Shown here: piece after piece, positions 11,826-22,199 of the stretch
How the letters are laid out: the number at the start of each line of letters is the position of its first letter
Numbering within the stretch: position 1 is the first letter of the stretch
Assembly (NCBI GenBank): GCA_003550325.1
Contig: QKWP01001667.1
Location: forward strand, 1-64,000
From: Gigaspora rosea
Taxonomy: Eukaryota; Glomeromycota; Glomeromycetes; Diversisporales; Gigasporaceae
Direction of reading: 5' to 3'
Length of the DNA stretch: 64,000 nt
Translations under genes and position numbers: made by a program
Notes under the pieces: model-generated
The model's input: the letters and a program-made list of their open reading frames with translations, nothing else
Told to the model about the DNA's origin: nothing
The model's database searches: none

Positions 11826-11990
11826 TTGGCAATGAAGCCCAATGGAGCCCAATAGAGCTGCGAATGGAGCCAATAGAGCCAATGGAGCCCAATGGAGCTG
11901 CAAATGGAGCCAATGGAGCTCTGAATGAAGCCAATGGATACTAGCTTTTTGAACTCCATTCGAACAACCATTGGCTCCATTGCTAACCTT
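11826..11990. repeat. AATGGAGCC minisatellite
   Basis: The tract is an imperfect tandem array of a 9-10 bp unit (aatggagcc, with variants aatagagcc and aatggagctg) from about 11826 to 11935. A few inverted units (ggctccatt) follow at about 11958-11983, so part of the array can fold back. The two overlapping open frames across it are only repeat translations. Confidence 0.7.
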
Positions 11991-11999
11991 AATTGATAC

Positions 12000-12480
12000 G
12001 TATTAAAAATTGCTAATAATCACATTGATATTTCATTGATCTTTTATAACTAGTTGTGCGCTTGCGGAAAATATCTATTATCAAATCGAATTTGTGTTTA
12101 GTTATAGCATGCTTTTATATAATTATTGCAATTGTATTAAATTTAATTGTTTTAAGCAGAATGCTTTGGCTTTGGTTTTATTATGGATATATGTTTGTGA
12201 GCAAATTGGTTATTGTTCTGGGTAAATTAGATCTTCTTGTGTAGTTTAGATAAACAGATTACAAAGATTTTTTTGCTATTCTGAGAACAATGAAAGGTCA
12301 AACTATCAAAAATCTTAAGCAAATCATTAATATTAATGAATATACAACTCCAATCGACCCAAAAGAGATTGTGATGCCTATTTCAAATAACATTCTTATG
12401 ATTATGAATTTTAAATTCAAGATATTAATATATATTAAATTATAAATGTACTATAATAAACATACTATAATTAAAAAAAA
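12000..12480. other. AT-rich DNA without a recognisable gene
   Basis: A 62-codon frame at 12056-12244 is hydrophobic, but only because the sequence is T-rich. Nothing else was seen. It may be the 5' part of the MULE that follows. Confidence 0.35.
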
Positions 12481-12519
12481 AAAAAAAACCAATTAACTTT
12501 TTTAAAGTTATAAAAATAA

Positions 12520-14810
12520 ACTTCCTCAAAGATCGGATCACCTAACAAAATTTAGATACCATTGTGTACAACTTCTTGACTGTCAAAAGAAACCAAAAAA
12601 ACATGAAGATTTTACTAAACATAGAGATTGTTTGCCAATATAATGGTTTAATTGTAAAGGCTGGTTAACTATTACTGTAGACATAAAAAAAAAGCAAGTT
12701 ATTGTTGAATTAACTCATGAATATCATGCTGAATATGCTAATGTACATGTTATGGATGAATTAAAAGAATACATTCAAAACAATCTTCACCAAACTTCTC
12801 GGGTTATATGGGAAAATCTCGGCATAAAAAGCCCAAATATTACTGAAAAACAGATGTATTATTGGTGGATAAATTTCAGTCAACTTATCTGAAAAAAAGA
12901 CGAAGATCAAATTAAATCAGCTATTAAAATTATTGAAGCTTATGATAATACAAAAATGATATTAAATATTACAGATAATGAAGTTCATGATTAGTTTTGG
13001 AATTATGGAAATAATTAACAAAGTGGGTATAAATGCAGTCGAGATCGGTATAGATGCTAGAGTTCTGCAATTTGATTTGATCTTCAAATATTTGAATCAA
13101 ATATTTGATCAAATTCAAATTCAAATTTGACTATATTTGATTTGATCAAATTCAAATATGGTCAAATTTAATTTAATTTGACAAATATTTGATTTGATTT
13201 GAAAATTACTATGAAAAATTCAAATTCAAATCAAATTCAAATTCAAATATTTGAATCAAATCAAATTCAAATCAGGGTCAATTTGATTTGATCAAATTCA
13301 AATTGATTCAATATTTGATTTGATTTGAATTTGAGGAACCCTAATAGATGCAATATGCATGTTTTCATTTTCTCAAAATCAAAAATAATTGTCTTATCCA
13401 AATCTGAAATTTCTGGAACTTCTTTTGCTTCAAAATCGCTTTATAAAATTATATACCAATTTAAAATTAATTTCATCATTCCTTCTAAAAAAAATTCTTA
13501 TTAATAAATACTTTTACAATTTAGATAACACAAACAAGATGAACCTTGAATTATATTTAGTACTTGCCGAAGTGGATAGAATGGGATTTCCATTGGCTTA
13601 TTTGCTACTGACCACTGCAACTACAATTAACAATGGAGCTTGTACGAAAATAATTACCTATTTTTTTGATAAACTGCATAATTTAGAAATAAATCTAGCT
13701 TTTGTGATGACAGATAAAGATTCAGCGCAGATTTTAGTAACGAAAACAATATGGCCAGAAACACATATCCAGTTTTGTTTTTGGCACCTAAAAAGGGCAA
13801 TAAAAAGGCAGCTAGGATTAAAAAAAATGCCAAAGACAACTCGATACTCTGCAACTCTAACAAATGCAGAATTTTCATTTGTTGATATTAATTTTTATCC
13901 TGAAATTATATCACAACAGCAAAAAGCATTCACCTTTTGTCCAACAAAACATCATAGCCATATTCTCAGTCTTGTAACCAAGCATTTTAATCAACTTCCA
14001 TATATTCCTGCAGCTGATATGCAATACTATTCTTCTAATCAAATTCATGAATTTGTAGTTAAAGAAATGTATCTATATTGCAAAAATAATAATCTTAAAT
14101 AGGTATGGTTATACCTGTGGATAGAGTGGTATAATTCATTCAAATGGCTTAACTGGGCACAGAGTGCAAAAAATGAAATTTTAGTATTAAAAACAACAAT
14201 GATTGTAGAATCACATTGGAGACTTATTAAACATAATTATATTTATAAATTTAACAAGCTATGTATTGATTTACTTGTATATATTTGAAAAAAACATTAA
14301 GTAGTAATTCATATATTACTGATCCAAAAATGTGGACTTGTTCATGTCTGGGTTATCTTAACAGTCGTTTTCTTCTTTGTAAACATTTGGTGCAATCTGT
14401 TCATTCCTTAAAACCAAACTTCTTTAATGAAGTTACACGATATAGATCTTTACCTTTCTGGAGACACCAAGACCTAATTCCATTAATGCAAGGTTTAGAA
14501 CCTGCTAAGAAGCATGAAGTTAATGAAGAATATGAGTTAGCTGATAAAGACATTTCAATAGAAAAAGATGTGGAATTAAATGATGAAAATAATGAGGAAT
14601 TTGCAGAGGTGCTTTAAGAATATAAAGAAGGTGAGGACAATATGATTAATATGATTGGTAGTGTAATTGTTGAAGAATTAAATAAGACCTGGGACGAGAT
14701 TAACAGTCATATTACAAAAAAGCTTTGCAAATGGATTGATTTATTAAAAAGCCAAGAGCAATATAGAGATATACGATTTTTTTCTAGTGCCCGAAGAAGC
14801 AATGAGTAGA
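12520..14810 (+). mobile_element. Dead Mutator-like element (MULE) transposase gene
   Basis: Degraded coding remains of a MULE transposase. In order: an N-terminal part with VELTHEYHAEYANVHVMDEL and NITEKQMYYWW (12680-12880); the first catalytic region around GIDA (about 13040-13057); then LVLAEVDRMGFPLAYLLL, the second-Asp region FVMTDKDSAQILV and a FCFWHLKRAI block (13389-14102); then a WLNWAQSA/ESHWRLIKHNY segment (14103-14284); then a SWIM-type zinc finger, TCSCLGYLNSRFLLCKHLV (about 14335-14395), and an acidic tail. Many in-frame stops break it (for example at 12644, 12891, 14101 and 14287). A hAT-type MITE at 13058-13343 splits it just after the GIDA motif. Family knowledge: SWIM-bearing MULEs are common in Glomeromycotina. 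The termini were not found. Confidence 0.7.
13058..13343. mobile_element. hAT-type MITE made of CAAATTTGA words, nested in MULE
   Basis: A 286-bp element starts TAGAGTTC and ends GAACCCTA. It is flanked by the perfect octamer ATAGATGC (13050-13057 and 13344-13351). The interior is almost entirely short palindromic words of the form caaat, atttg and aattcaaat, so either strand can fold in many registers. It sits inside the dead MULE transposase gene. Confidence 0.7.
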
Positions 14811-14821
14811 ATGAAAAAATG

Positions 14822-15238
14822 TTAGCAAAGTGTAAAGCTCTGAAAAATAGAAAAACATTGCCAAAAACGTGAAAAAATTATAATAAACAAACCATGTTTT
14901 ATAAAACCATATAAAGATCTAATAACTAAATTGTAATACTTAAGGTTATTATTTGTAGTATTCCACGCTACCAAAGGTTCATTGTTAGAGAACTTAGGTA
15001 ACCCAAACAATTCTCAGGTAACTTCAGTTTGACGAATACCACCCATTGCAGGAGATTTAGAACTGAAAGGTAACTTATCATTAGTATGAACCATAGTAAC
15101 TGGTCGGTCTAATAAACGAGCAAAATAAGCTGCATCTTCATTAGCTAAAAAACTGCCGTTAACTGTCAAAGAACATCCAGTAGCACCATTAAAATCAGGT
15201 AGTTGTAATATTATCATTCTTAAATTATAAATTAGCAT
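14822..15238 (-). pseudogene. Unidentified protein fragment
   Basis: Two consecutive minus-strand open segments in the same frame read as one protein piece: LPDFNGATGCSLTVNGSF, then ANEDAAYFARLLDRPVTMVH, then TNDKLPFSSKSPAMGGIRQ, and after a break LFGLPKFSNNEPLVAWN. The amino acid make-up is ordinary and not driven by the AT bias, which suggests a once-functional exon. No family was recognised. No start, splice context or neighbour supports a working gene. It lies directly downstream of the MULE remains on the other strand, so it may be a passenger or an older element. Confidence 0.4.
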
Positions 15239-15239
15239 T

Positions 15240-16420
15240 AAATGTAATTAAAATTGTGCATTATTTTGCAAAAAAAAATTTTCTATAACTTAAATTTTTT
15301 CTTTCCAATGCATTAAGCTATCTTAATGCCCGTATAACTTACTTATACACTTTAAATGCATATATAGTTTTTGTTTTCCGTTAGAGCAAGACTTGGCTAA
15401 TGTAAATTAATTGGTAAATTAATTGCCTGGTTTACTTACTTAAATACTTTAAAGTACATATAGTATGTAGTTTTTGAAAATATAACAAAAAATCGCACAG
15501 TGGCTTTACATGAATATTAATATTTACTGTTAAAAGACAATTCAAAATAATCTACTACTACTAAAGATTTATTACAAATTATAAAATCAATGCAAAGTAA
15601 ATTAAATAAAATATAAGTTCATAAGTTATAAATAAAATAAAGGTTATTTCTATAATTATTTAAACAATATCTACTTTCTTTTGCAACCCATTAATGCGAT
15701 GTGTGTCTATTAATATAAAATAGTCTTAATTAGCTGGTATAAGTTTGATTTTTAATAACATACTCGAATTTTTGAGATCACTAGATATCGAAAATTGCTT
15801 TTTAATACAGTCTGATCTCTCTAAATGCGCTCTTATAAGTGCACACCCTCTCTAATGCATATTCAAGTGCTGCCTAAAATATATATTTGTCCTTCTATAA
15901 ATACACTTTTCTTACTGTTCTCTGAATGCACATTATCGTTATTTAAAGTATGGGTCCAAAGAACTTAGAATAATGAAAAAAAATTTTATAGATCTGCAGG
16001 TAATGTTACATAAACACTGGAAAACATCAAAATGATTATTATGTGCAGGGAAAATTTTAGGAGGTGAGCTGTATAACTTATTATTCTACTATACTTAAAG
16101 TATAGACAACATTTTAAAAAAATTATTTTTCGCTTTTTTTCTATTAAAAAGTTTGATTCAGATGATCATTAGAAAGAGTTGTAATTGGTTTTATTTTTAT
16201 TATATCTTAATAGTTATTATTGAATATGATATAAAAGATTTTTTATACATCAGACTCCTTCTTATTTTTTTACTAATTATTATTTTTTTTTACTAATTAA
16301 TTTTTTTTGGTAAAAGGGCTTCCAGAATCAGCTAATTTTTTTTACTATAAGTTCACTTCATATTTACTCTCTATCCCACCTGATACCCAATTAGCCAATC
16401 AGATTTTATGATTATTAAAA
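15240..16420. other. AT-rich intergenic DNA
   Basis: No gene, element end or clear repeat was identified. The composition is strongly A+T. Confidence 0.35.
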
Positions 16421-16600
16421 AGTTAGATATAATATTTAATAGTAAATAACTTTTGATTTACTAGATCAAATTTGATAATTTAACTACCAAAATGAACCTC
16501 TTAATGAAGGATTCTAGCAAGCCCAAAATCATTAACATCTAATTACTAGATCCTAAGATCAGAATAGATTTGTGTTACTATAAAAGGTTTATAATACTAA
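16420..16600. repeat. Single arm of the foldback family
   Basis: The order aataacttttgat, then aactaccaaaatga, then gattctagcaagcccaaaat, then aattactagatcctaagatc matches one arm of the palindromic elements at 29343-29666 and 34675-35000. No opposing arm follows, so it is a solo arm, or the other half was lost when the neighbouring hAT-like element entered. Confidence 0.5.
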
Positions 16601-16675
16601 ACTCAAACTCGATTATAATTTTGGCTTAGGCTGGTCCAAAATTTGCAAGCTAGTTTGAATTTAAATACACATATA

Positions 16676-17875
16676 TAGTGTTGTCATGGGACACAGACAC
16701 AGACAGCGGACTGTTTGGGACAGGATGTCCGCGGACATGTCCAAGAAAATTTTTTCTCGGACATTTATGTTGATCGACATGTGATCACCAGCCAATAAAA
16801 TTTATTTAATATATATAAATTAAATTACCATCAAGCGACCTTTTCATATATTTACAACATACACTTAGTTTTATATATATTTAGATATGTATTTTAAATA
16901 GACCTGTACTTTCTTGAATATAAACATATCGAAATTAACCAAAATGTCTTATGCTAACCCAAACCAATTCGTCCGCTATTTAATGATAAGTATTAAGTGA
17001 AAATAGGTCAAAATAGGTCAAAATATATTTTTCAAACTCATCTTTAACTTTAATTTTTTTAGTAGGTTATGTATAGTCAATTGATTAATTAGCCAGTTCA
17101 TTTTTTGAATCTAATTTATTTAAAGTTTTAGATCTTTCAAAAAGTACATCAAACAGCTTCAACGCGATCTACTAGTGATTAAGATATTGCTTAATTAATA
17201 TAATTAATTGAAGCAATTAAAATTAATTAAGGCATTTATTACTAAAGGCTTTAAACACAAGTATTAATTCTAAAACCAAGATTTTTTTGTTAAAAGTACA
17301 CCTTGCTTAGTTTATTCAATTGCTAATTAATTAATTTTTCATAGAGATAAGTTGCTCTTGTGTTCGTTCTGCTAACGGTTACGATGCTTCTACTACTACT
17401 TTTGCTTGCTTCACCAGCTTTTCCGTTAGAACCAATAAGAAAAAAACTTATTACATCTTAAGCATTGACTGATAACTTTACAATCAAATTTTAAATATAC
17501 TGTATTTATACGATTCAAATGAAATTATTTATTATAATTCGTCTAGTGTACGGCATAGATGTAGTAACTCAGGGTTAGTTAGAAGGGTTGTTTGGGTAAT
17601 AAGTAGAAGGTAATTAGCAGGAGGGGTTTTGTTGGATAATTATTAATTAAATAATAAAATGGTTGGGCGGTAGTATGAATATATTTTTTCTAATATTTTA
17701 GGCAATTTGGTTGGCCTGTTTAACGGACATGTCCCAGACAAAGTAAAAATTAGCAGGACAATGTCCGTGTACAATGCTCTGCTAGGACATTACTGTGGAC
17801 ATGGGACATGGGACATTGTCTGGAACTGTCCGTGTTTGTGTAAAATTGGTGGAACAATGTCTGTGTACAACACTG
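16676..17875. mobile_element. hAT-like non-autonomous element, 1.2 kb
   Basis: The left end is TAGTGTTGTCATGGGACACA and the right end ...ACAATGTCTGTGTACAACACTG. The flanking octamers are CACATATA (16668-16675) and CACATATG (17876-17883), one mismatch. The GGACATGTCC and GACAATGTC(C/T)GTGTACAACACTG blocks match the 272-bp element at 40958-41229, so this is a longer relative. No transposase was recognised in the interior. A minus-strand stretch near 17340-17450 has more even base composition and could be captured DNA. Confidence 0.65.
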
Positions 17876-18157
17876 CACATATGTATTTTTAAATACTAAA
17901 CAAGTTTACTTAGGGTAAGAAGTATAAATTGATTAAAAAAATTTAGAGAATTATAGTATTTTGTATAATTTTAGGGAGCTACTATTTCTATCATAGTATT
18001 TTGCTATTTCTATTATAGTTACACAAAGATTTTTATTTTTAGAATTCTTTCTAACTTTAACATTAACTTTGACCCTAACTCTAATCCTAACCCTAAAAAT
18101 TAATTCTTTGGCTCTTAATTGAAAGTTGTAAAGTTCATTTTTTTGATTCTAATGGTA

Positions 18158-18682
18158 GTTAAATCATCAAAATCGGCCCAGTGGATTCCAAGATACTTGT
18201 GATCAAAAAAGAGAACATAAGGATTCAGCAAATTCACTGTTATACAAAGTATAAAAATACTATTAAATAAAAACTGTGATTTGTGTAGAATTTTATTATT
18301 ACAACTAACTTTGGGCTCTTAAATAAAATTGTTTTTTGGCTTAAAAAAATACTAGTTTTTTATAATGAGTTTTTATTAGTTTCTTAGTAAAATTTTTTAC
18401 TATAGTAAAAAAAACTTTTCAAAATATAATTTGTACAAAATTTTATTATTACAATTAACTTTGCATTTTAAATAAAGTTGTTTTTTAGCTCAAAAAAATG
18501 CTAGTTTTTTAAAATGAGTTATTAGTTTTTTAGTAAAATTTTTTCCACTACAGAAAAAAAAATGGTTCAAAATGTATATTAGATATTAGATATAAAAAAA
18601 AATAAAGTTAGTATAACAGTGAATTTGCCGATCCTTATGTTCTTTTTTTTGATCCCAAGTATCTTAAAATTCACTAGGCCAG
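18158..18682. repeat. Foldback pair carrying the core motif
   Basis: The arms at 18158-18245 and 18612-18682 are inverted copies: tggtagttaaatcatcaaaa, tcggcccagtggattccaag, then aagagaacataaggatt and cactgttatac. The central 360 bp includes a direct duplication of about 110 bp (18255-18375 and 18425-18545). Confidence 0.55.
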
Positions 18683-19143
18683 AACTCGAATAATCTATGT
18701 AAAGTCATATTTGAAATATATCTGGTTTTAATATTTACACTAGATTATTTTATTTGGTGCCTTATAAAGACAGTGTTACTAGAAGGGATTTGAAAAATTG
18801 CTAATGAAGGCCTATTTTTTAAAAAAGATTATATTTGAAAAGTAGGTATTAGAGAAAAAGGTTATATTTAAAAACAGCTAAATAGTAGGAGTAATTTTTA
18901 TAAATCTTATATTTATGTGCTAATGAAAAATCCAGGCTGTAATAAATACAAAAATTGAAAAATGCAAAAATCGAAAAAATGCAAAAATCAGAAAAATGCA
19001 AAAATTGAATAAAAATTATTCAAAATGGAAGGGTTTCTTTTTTTTTTTTAAGTTTTTTTTCATATTTTGTACTATATATATTTATAATCTATGCCAAATT
19101 ACAGATTATATGGGCTTAAAAAATTTTTTAAAAATTTTTTTTT

Positions 19144-19157
19144 NNNNNNNNNNNNNN
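19144..19157. other. Assembly gap (14 N)
   Basis: Fourteen ambiguous bases sit in a T-rich homopolymer region. The surrounding T runs were probably hard to sequence, so the exact local length is uncertain. Confidence 0.95.
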
Positions 19158-19400
19158 TTTTTTTTTTTAGAGACTGTAATCTTGTGTTTTTTTTTTAAAA
19201 AAATATAAGTCTGGTTTTTGGTTGTTTTTTTTTTTTTTTAAAAGAACATAAATCTGGATTTTTTTTTGAAAACTAAGTTTGTTTTTTTTTAGAGATGTTA
19301 TAATTCAAAAAAAGTTAAAGGTAGAGGGTATGTAGATTATTTCTATTAATAAATAAGTGACCAAAAATATTTTTATTGCAAATTTAAAAGTTGCTACATA

Positions 19401-19659
19401 TGGGCTGCCGTCAATAGAAATAAGGCAGATTGACATTTTAAAAAACATTTATACCTTAACTTTTATAGCGCATATCTCTATGAATATTGAGGCCATCTTG
19501 ATAATTTAATATTCAAAAGAAATCCTATAATCTAAGCTTTCTTTTGAATATTAAATCATCAAGATTGACTCAAAATCTATAGAGATATGCGCTGTGAAAG
19601 TTAAGGTATTAATTTTTTTTAAAATGTCAATCTGCTTTATTTCTATTGACGGCAGCTCA
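19401..19659. mobile_element. Palindromic MITE with TA target
   Basis: A 259-bp near-palindrome with ends TGGGCTGCCGTCAATAGAAA and TGAGCTGCCGTCAATAGAAA and TA on both sides (19399-19400, 19660-19661). The arms are about 125 bp and differ at only a few sites. The TA target suggests a Tc1/mariner origin. Confidence 0.7.
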
Positions 19660-19787
19660 TATAAAAGTTAATTTTTTACTATAAATTGTTTTTTGTACTA
19701 AGTAAAAATTGTTCGTAATAAAAAATTACACATATCATAAAAATTTGATTAATTTTAAATAAAATTTGATTAAGTTTTTAGAATTTA

Positions 19788-20097
19788 ACTACAAATAACC
19801 GGTGGTGATCATCACCAGTGTGTAATTAACCAATGAAAAAAAAGTTCATTTCATTTACTTTAGGGTTAGGGTGAGGCCTGGGATTTTAGCAGGATGTCTG
19901 TTATATGCAAAATTTAGCAAGGAATTTTTTTTGTTAGAATATCAAAGGTAATTTTATAGACGAATTTTTGAGATATTAGCATTTTTTTGAAAAAAATCTT
20001 TATTTTTGTTACACAACTAATTTGCACATTATACCTGATCCTGCAAATTTATTGGCTAATTACACACCGGTGATGATCTCTGCCGGTTATAGTTAGT
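19788..20097. mobile_element. CCGGTGATCATCACCGG-type MITE, copy 1
   Basis: The ends contain AACCGGTGGTGATCATCACC and, reversed from the right, AACCGGCAGAGATCATCACC. Both are followed by GGTGTGTAATTA(A/G)CCAAT or a one-base variant. The interior contains tagggttagggtgagg (19861-19876). The second copy is at 35069-35396. Confidence 0.65.
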
Positions 20098-20885
20098 AAA
20101 ATTCAAGTTTTTATAGTATCAACTTTTGTGGGGCCAGGGTCTATTCTGCGGGGCGATCACAAATTGGCCAATCAAATCACGTGTAAACAATAAGTAAAAT
20201 AGGGTCGCGAAGATAAAAACAACTATATCTTAGGTTCTACTGGGCCAATTTTAATAATTCGACCACCGTTAAAATCAGAAAAACCTCCTCTACAATTTTA
20301 TTTAAAAATTTAATATAGTTACTTAATAAAAATTTTCCTTATTATTAAATATAAAATTTTTAGTAACTAGTTTATTAATAGAAATGATCTACATACTCTC
20401 TACCCTTAAAGGTGGGTAAAAGTTTAATCTAATGTTTAAAATATAGCTTATACATACCAAAACAAAAGTACTAACTAAAAATTTTTACTATAATGCTTAA
20501 ATATAATCTCATATAGATTATTTGGGTTTCTACTAGACCGATTTTGATAATTTAGCTACTATTAGAATCAGAAAAATGAGCTCTACAACTTTTAACTAGA
20601 AACTAAAGAAGGTTTACTTATTAGTTCTAAGTTAGAATTATACTGTAGTAAATTTATAAATTCTTGTGTAACTATAGTGGAAATAGCAAAATACTATAAT
20701 GGAAATAGGCCTTTTCTAAAAAAAAACTAGTAATTATTAATAATGATTACTAATTATATACTTTATAACTAGAGGTATATTATAATATACTATATACTAA
20801 ATATGTATAAATTTTTATATAAATTTTACTAGAATAATTCTTGCTGTACTGTATTACTAATTTAATTAGGCAATTTCTATTTGGA

Positions 20886-21237
20886 TACTAGGTGTATTAA
20901 CACTTAGTTACACAAAACAAATATAAAAACCAATCAAAATATTGAATTAAATGCACTTTGTAGACCATATGCAGATTATTTTTTGTACAACAAAAATAAA
21001 GCAAAAAAACAAAAAATTAATAATATTTTGAAATTCTATCTATAAAATCATCTTTGGGCTCTAATAAAAAAAATTTCTCATGAAATTTGGGTATAAAAGA
21101 TGCCCCTATTCCATTCCAGGCCTTAACCCTAACCCTAATATTAGTAAAAATTTTATTTATTTCATTGTTTATTTAATAAAAATTATTTTATTTACATGTT
21201 ACACAAACACTCGTGTTTAATACACTAGGTGTTAAAT
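20886..21237. mobile_element. Inverted-repeat MITE with telomere-like interior
   Basis: The ends read ACTAGGTGTATTAACACTTA / GTTACACAAA on the left and, reversed from the right, ACACCTAGTGTATTAAACAC / GTTTGTGTAAC. The interior includes ccattccaggccttaaccct followed by aaccctaat (21110-21140). Confidence 0.5.
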
Positions 21238-21410
21238 TAGTTTTTTCCTTTTAATTATAACATTTATTTTATTTTAATATTTTACATATTTTACATATTT
21301 TTTGGGTAATTTATATAAGTAGTTACATATCAGATATAATATATAAACAACTTAATATTTTACATATTTTAAATAAATACTATAATATAAGTTATATATT
21401 TATCCAGTAA

Positions 21411-21630
21411 AACCATGAAAGATCGTCGCGGATGCACCGATCAGATGATCTACACAAATTAAACCAATTAAATTATTAAAGTAATAAAACCTTATGTTAG
21501 GGTTAGAGTTATGGCTTTTTTTATACCAAAATTTTTTTGTTAGTGCACAGTAGACGGTTTCATAGAGAGTCGATTGTTAGAATAGATCTGATTATTGCAT
21601 CTGCGACGATCTTTCGTGGTCATACCGGGG
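21411..21630. mobile_element. Inverted-repeat MITE (GAAAGATCGTCGC ends)
   Basis: The left end ATGAAAGATCGTCGCGGATG and the reverse of the right end ACGAAAGATCGTCGCAGATG are 20-bp inverted repeats with two differences, followed by related GATCAGAT sequence. The interior has gttagggttagag. The target duplication was not resolved. Confidence 0.55.
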
Positions 21631-21639
21631 AGCAGTAAA

Positions 21640-22199
21640 AATTTCTATATACGTAGCTTTATGTAAAAATGTGCTTCGTAATAGAGCAATGCAAATATAA
21701 TGATTTTGGCTTATACGAAGCACTTCAAAATTTTTTATTTTATAGAGAATTTGAAAAATTCGCTAGCTCTAATACAGTACCGGTCAACGTACAAATTTCC
21801 ACCATTATATGAATTTGCATTTATTATATTGTTGTACACCAACAACAAATAGAAGGGCTATTTAACAAATATGATTTAAAATGTCAGCCCAATATGACAA
21901 ATGAAACAAAGCAAAACTTCGACTAGTTACTGAAAAATATAAGTGGAATGCACATAGAAATCTCAGATTTGCGGAATTAACGTAAAAAAAATAAAATTAA
22001 AGCAAGGCAACGCAAATATAACTAAAGATTATAGCGAGAAAGAGGCAGACGAGCTATTTAACGAATTATTTGTAAAAAAGAGGTGGATCGATCATATTTA
22101 AATAAAACGTTTATAAAAAACCGTTAAAAAATCCGAAATTAATGATCTACATATATTACCTTAACTATGTTTTGATTAATTAGTCGATTGAATACCCTA
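21640..22199. other. Upstream region of 4E-T-like gene
   Basis: No coding sequence was recognised. A short inverted pair (gtgcttcgtaat near 21670 and tacgaagcac near 21717) could form a hairpin. This region should contain the promoter and 5' UTR of the following gene. Confidence 0.4.

Larger units (their letters stand above)
19319..20405. mobile_element. TTAA-flanked element (piggyBac-like target)
   Basis: The ends after TTAA (19315-19318; 20406-20409) read AGGTAGAGGGTATGTAGAT and GGGTAGAGAGTATGTAGAT and stay similar for about 55 bp (…ATTTCTATTAATAAA). A second member with the same TTAA flanks and ends is at 32216-32720, and a decayed one at about 49549-49984. TTAA targets are characteristic of piggyBac-type transposition; the terminal bases are not the usual CCC, so the family is tentative. 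It hosts MITEs at 19401-19659 and 19788-20097. Confidence 0.6.
17974..20716. mobile_element. Large foldback element hosting several nested elements
   Basis: The outer inverted ends match over about 75 bp: left 17976-18055 (CTATTTCTATCATAGTATTT, then TGCTATTTCTATTATAGTTA, then CACAA) against the reverse of 20640-20712. Nested inside are a foldback with the shared core (18158-18682), a 14-N assembly gap, a TTAA-flanked element (19319-20405) with two smaller MITEs in it, and another copy of the core (20527-20603). A telomere-like ccctaaccctaa block lies just inside the left end (about 18060-18100). No coding capacity and no clear target duplication. Confidence 0.5.

Noticed and set aside
13058-13343. 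CRISPR-like or direct-repeat array
   Set aside because: The words are short, irregular and palindromic without unique spacers. The octamer duplication and inverted ends identify a MITE.
18996-19208. Open frame across the N gap
   Set aside because: It consists of T-rich low complexity and unknown bases; the frame is meaningless.
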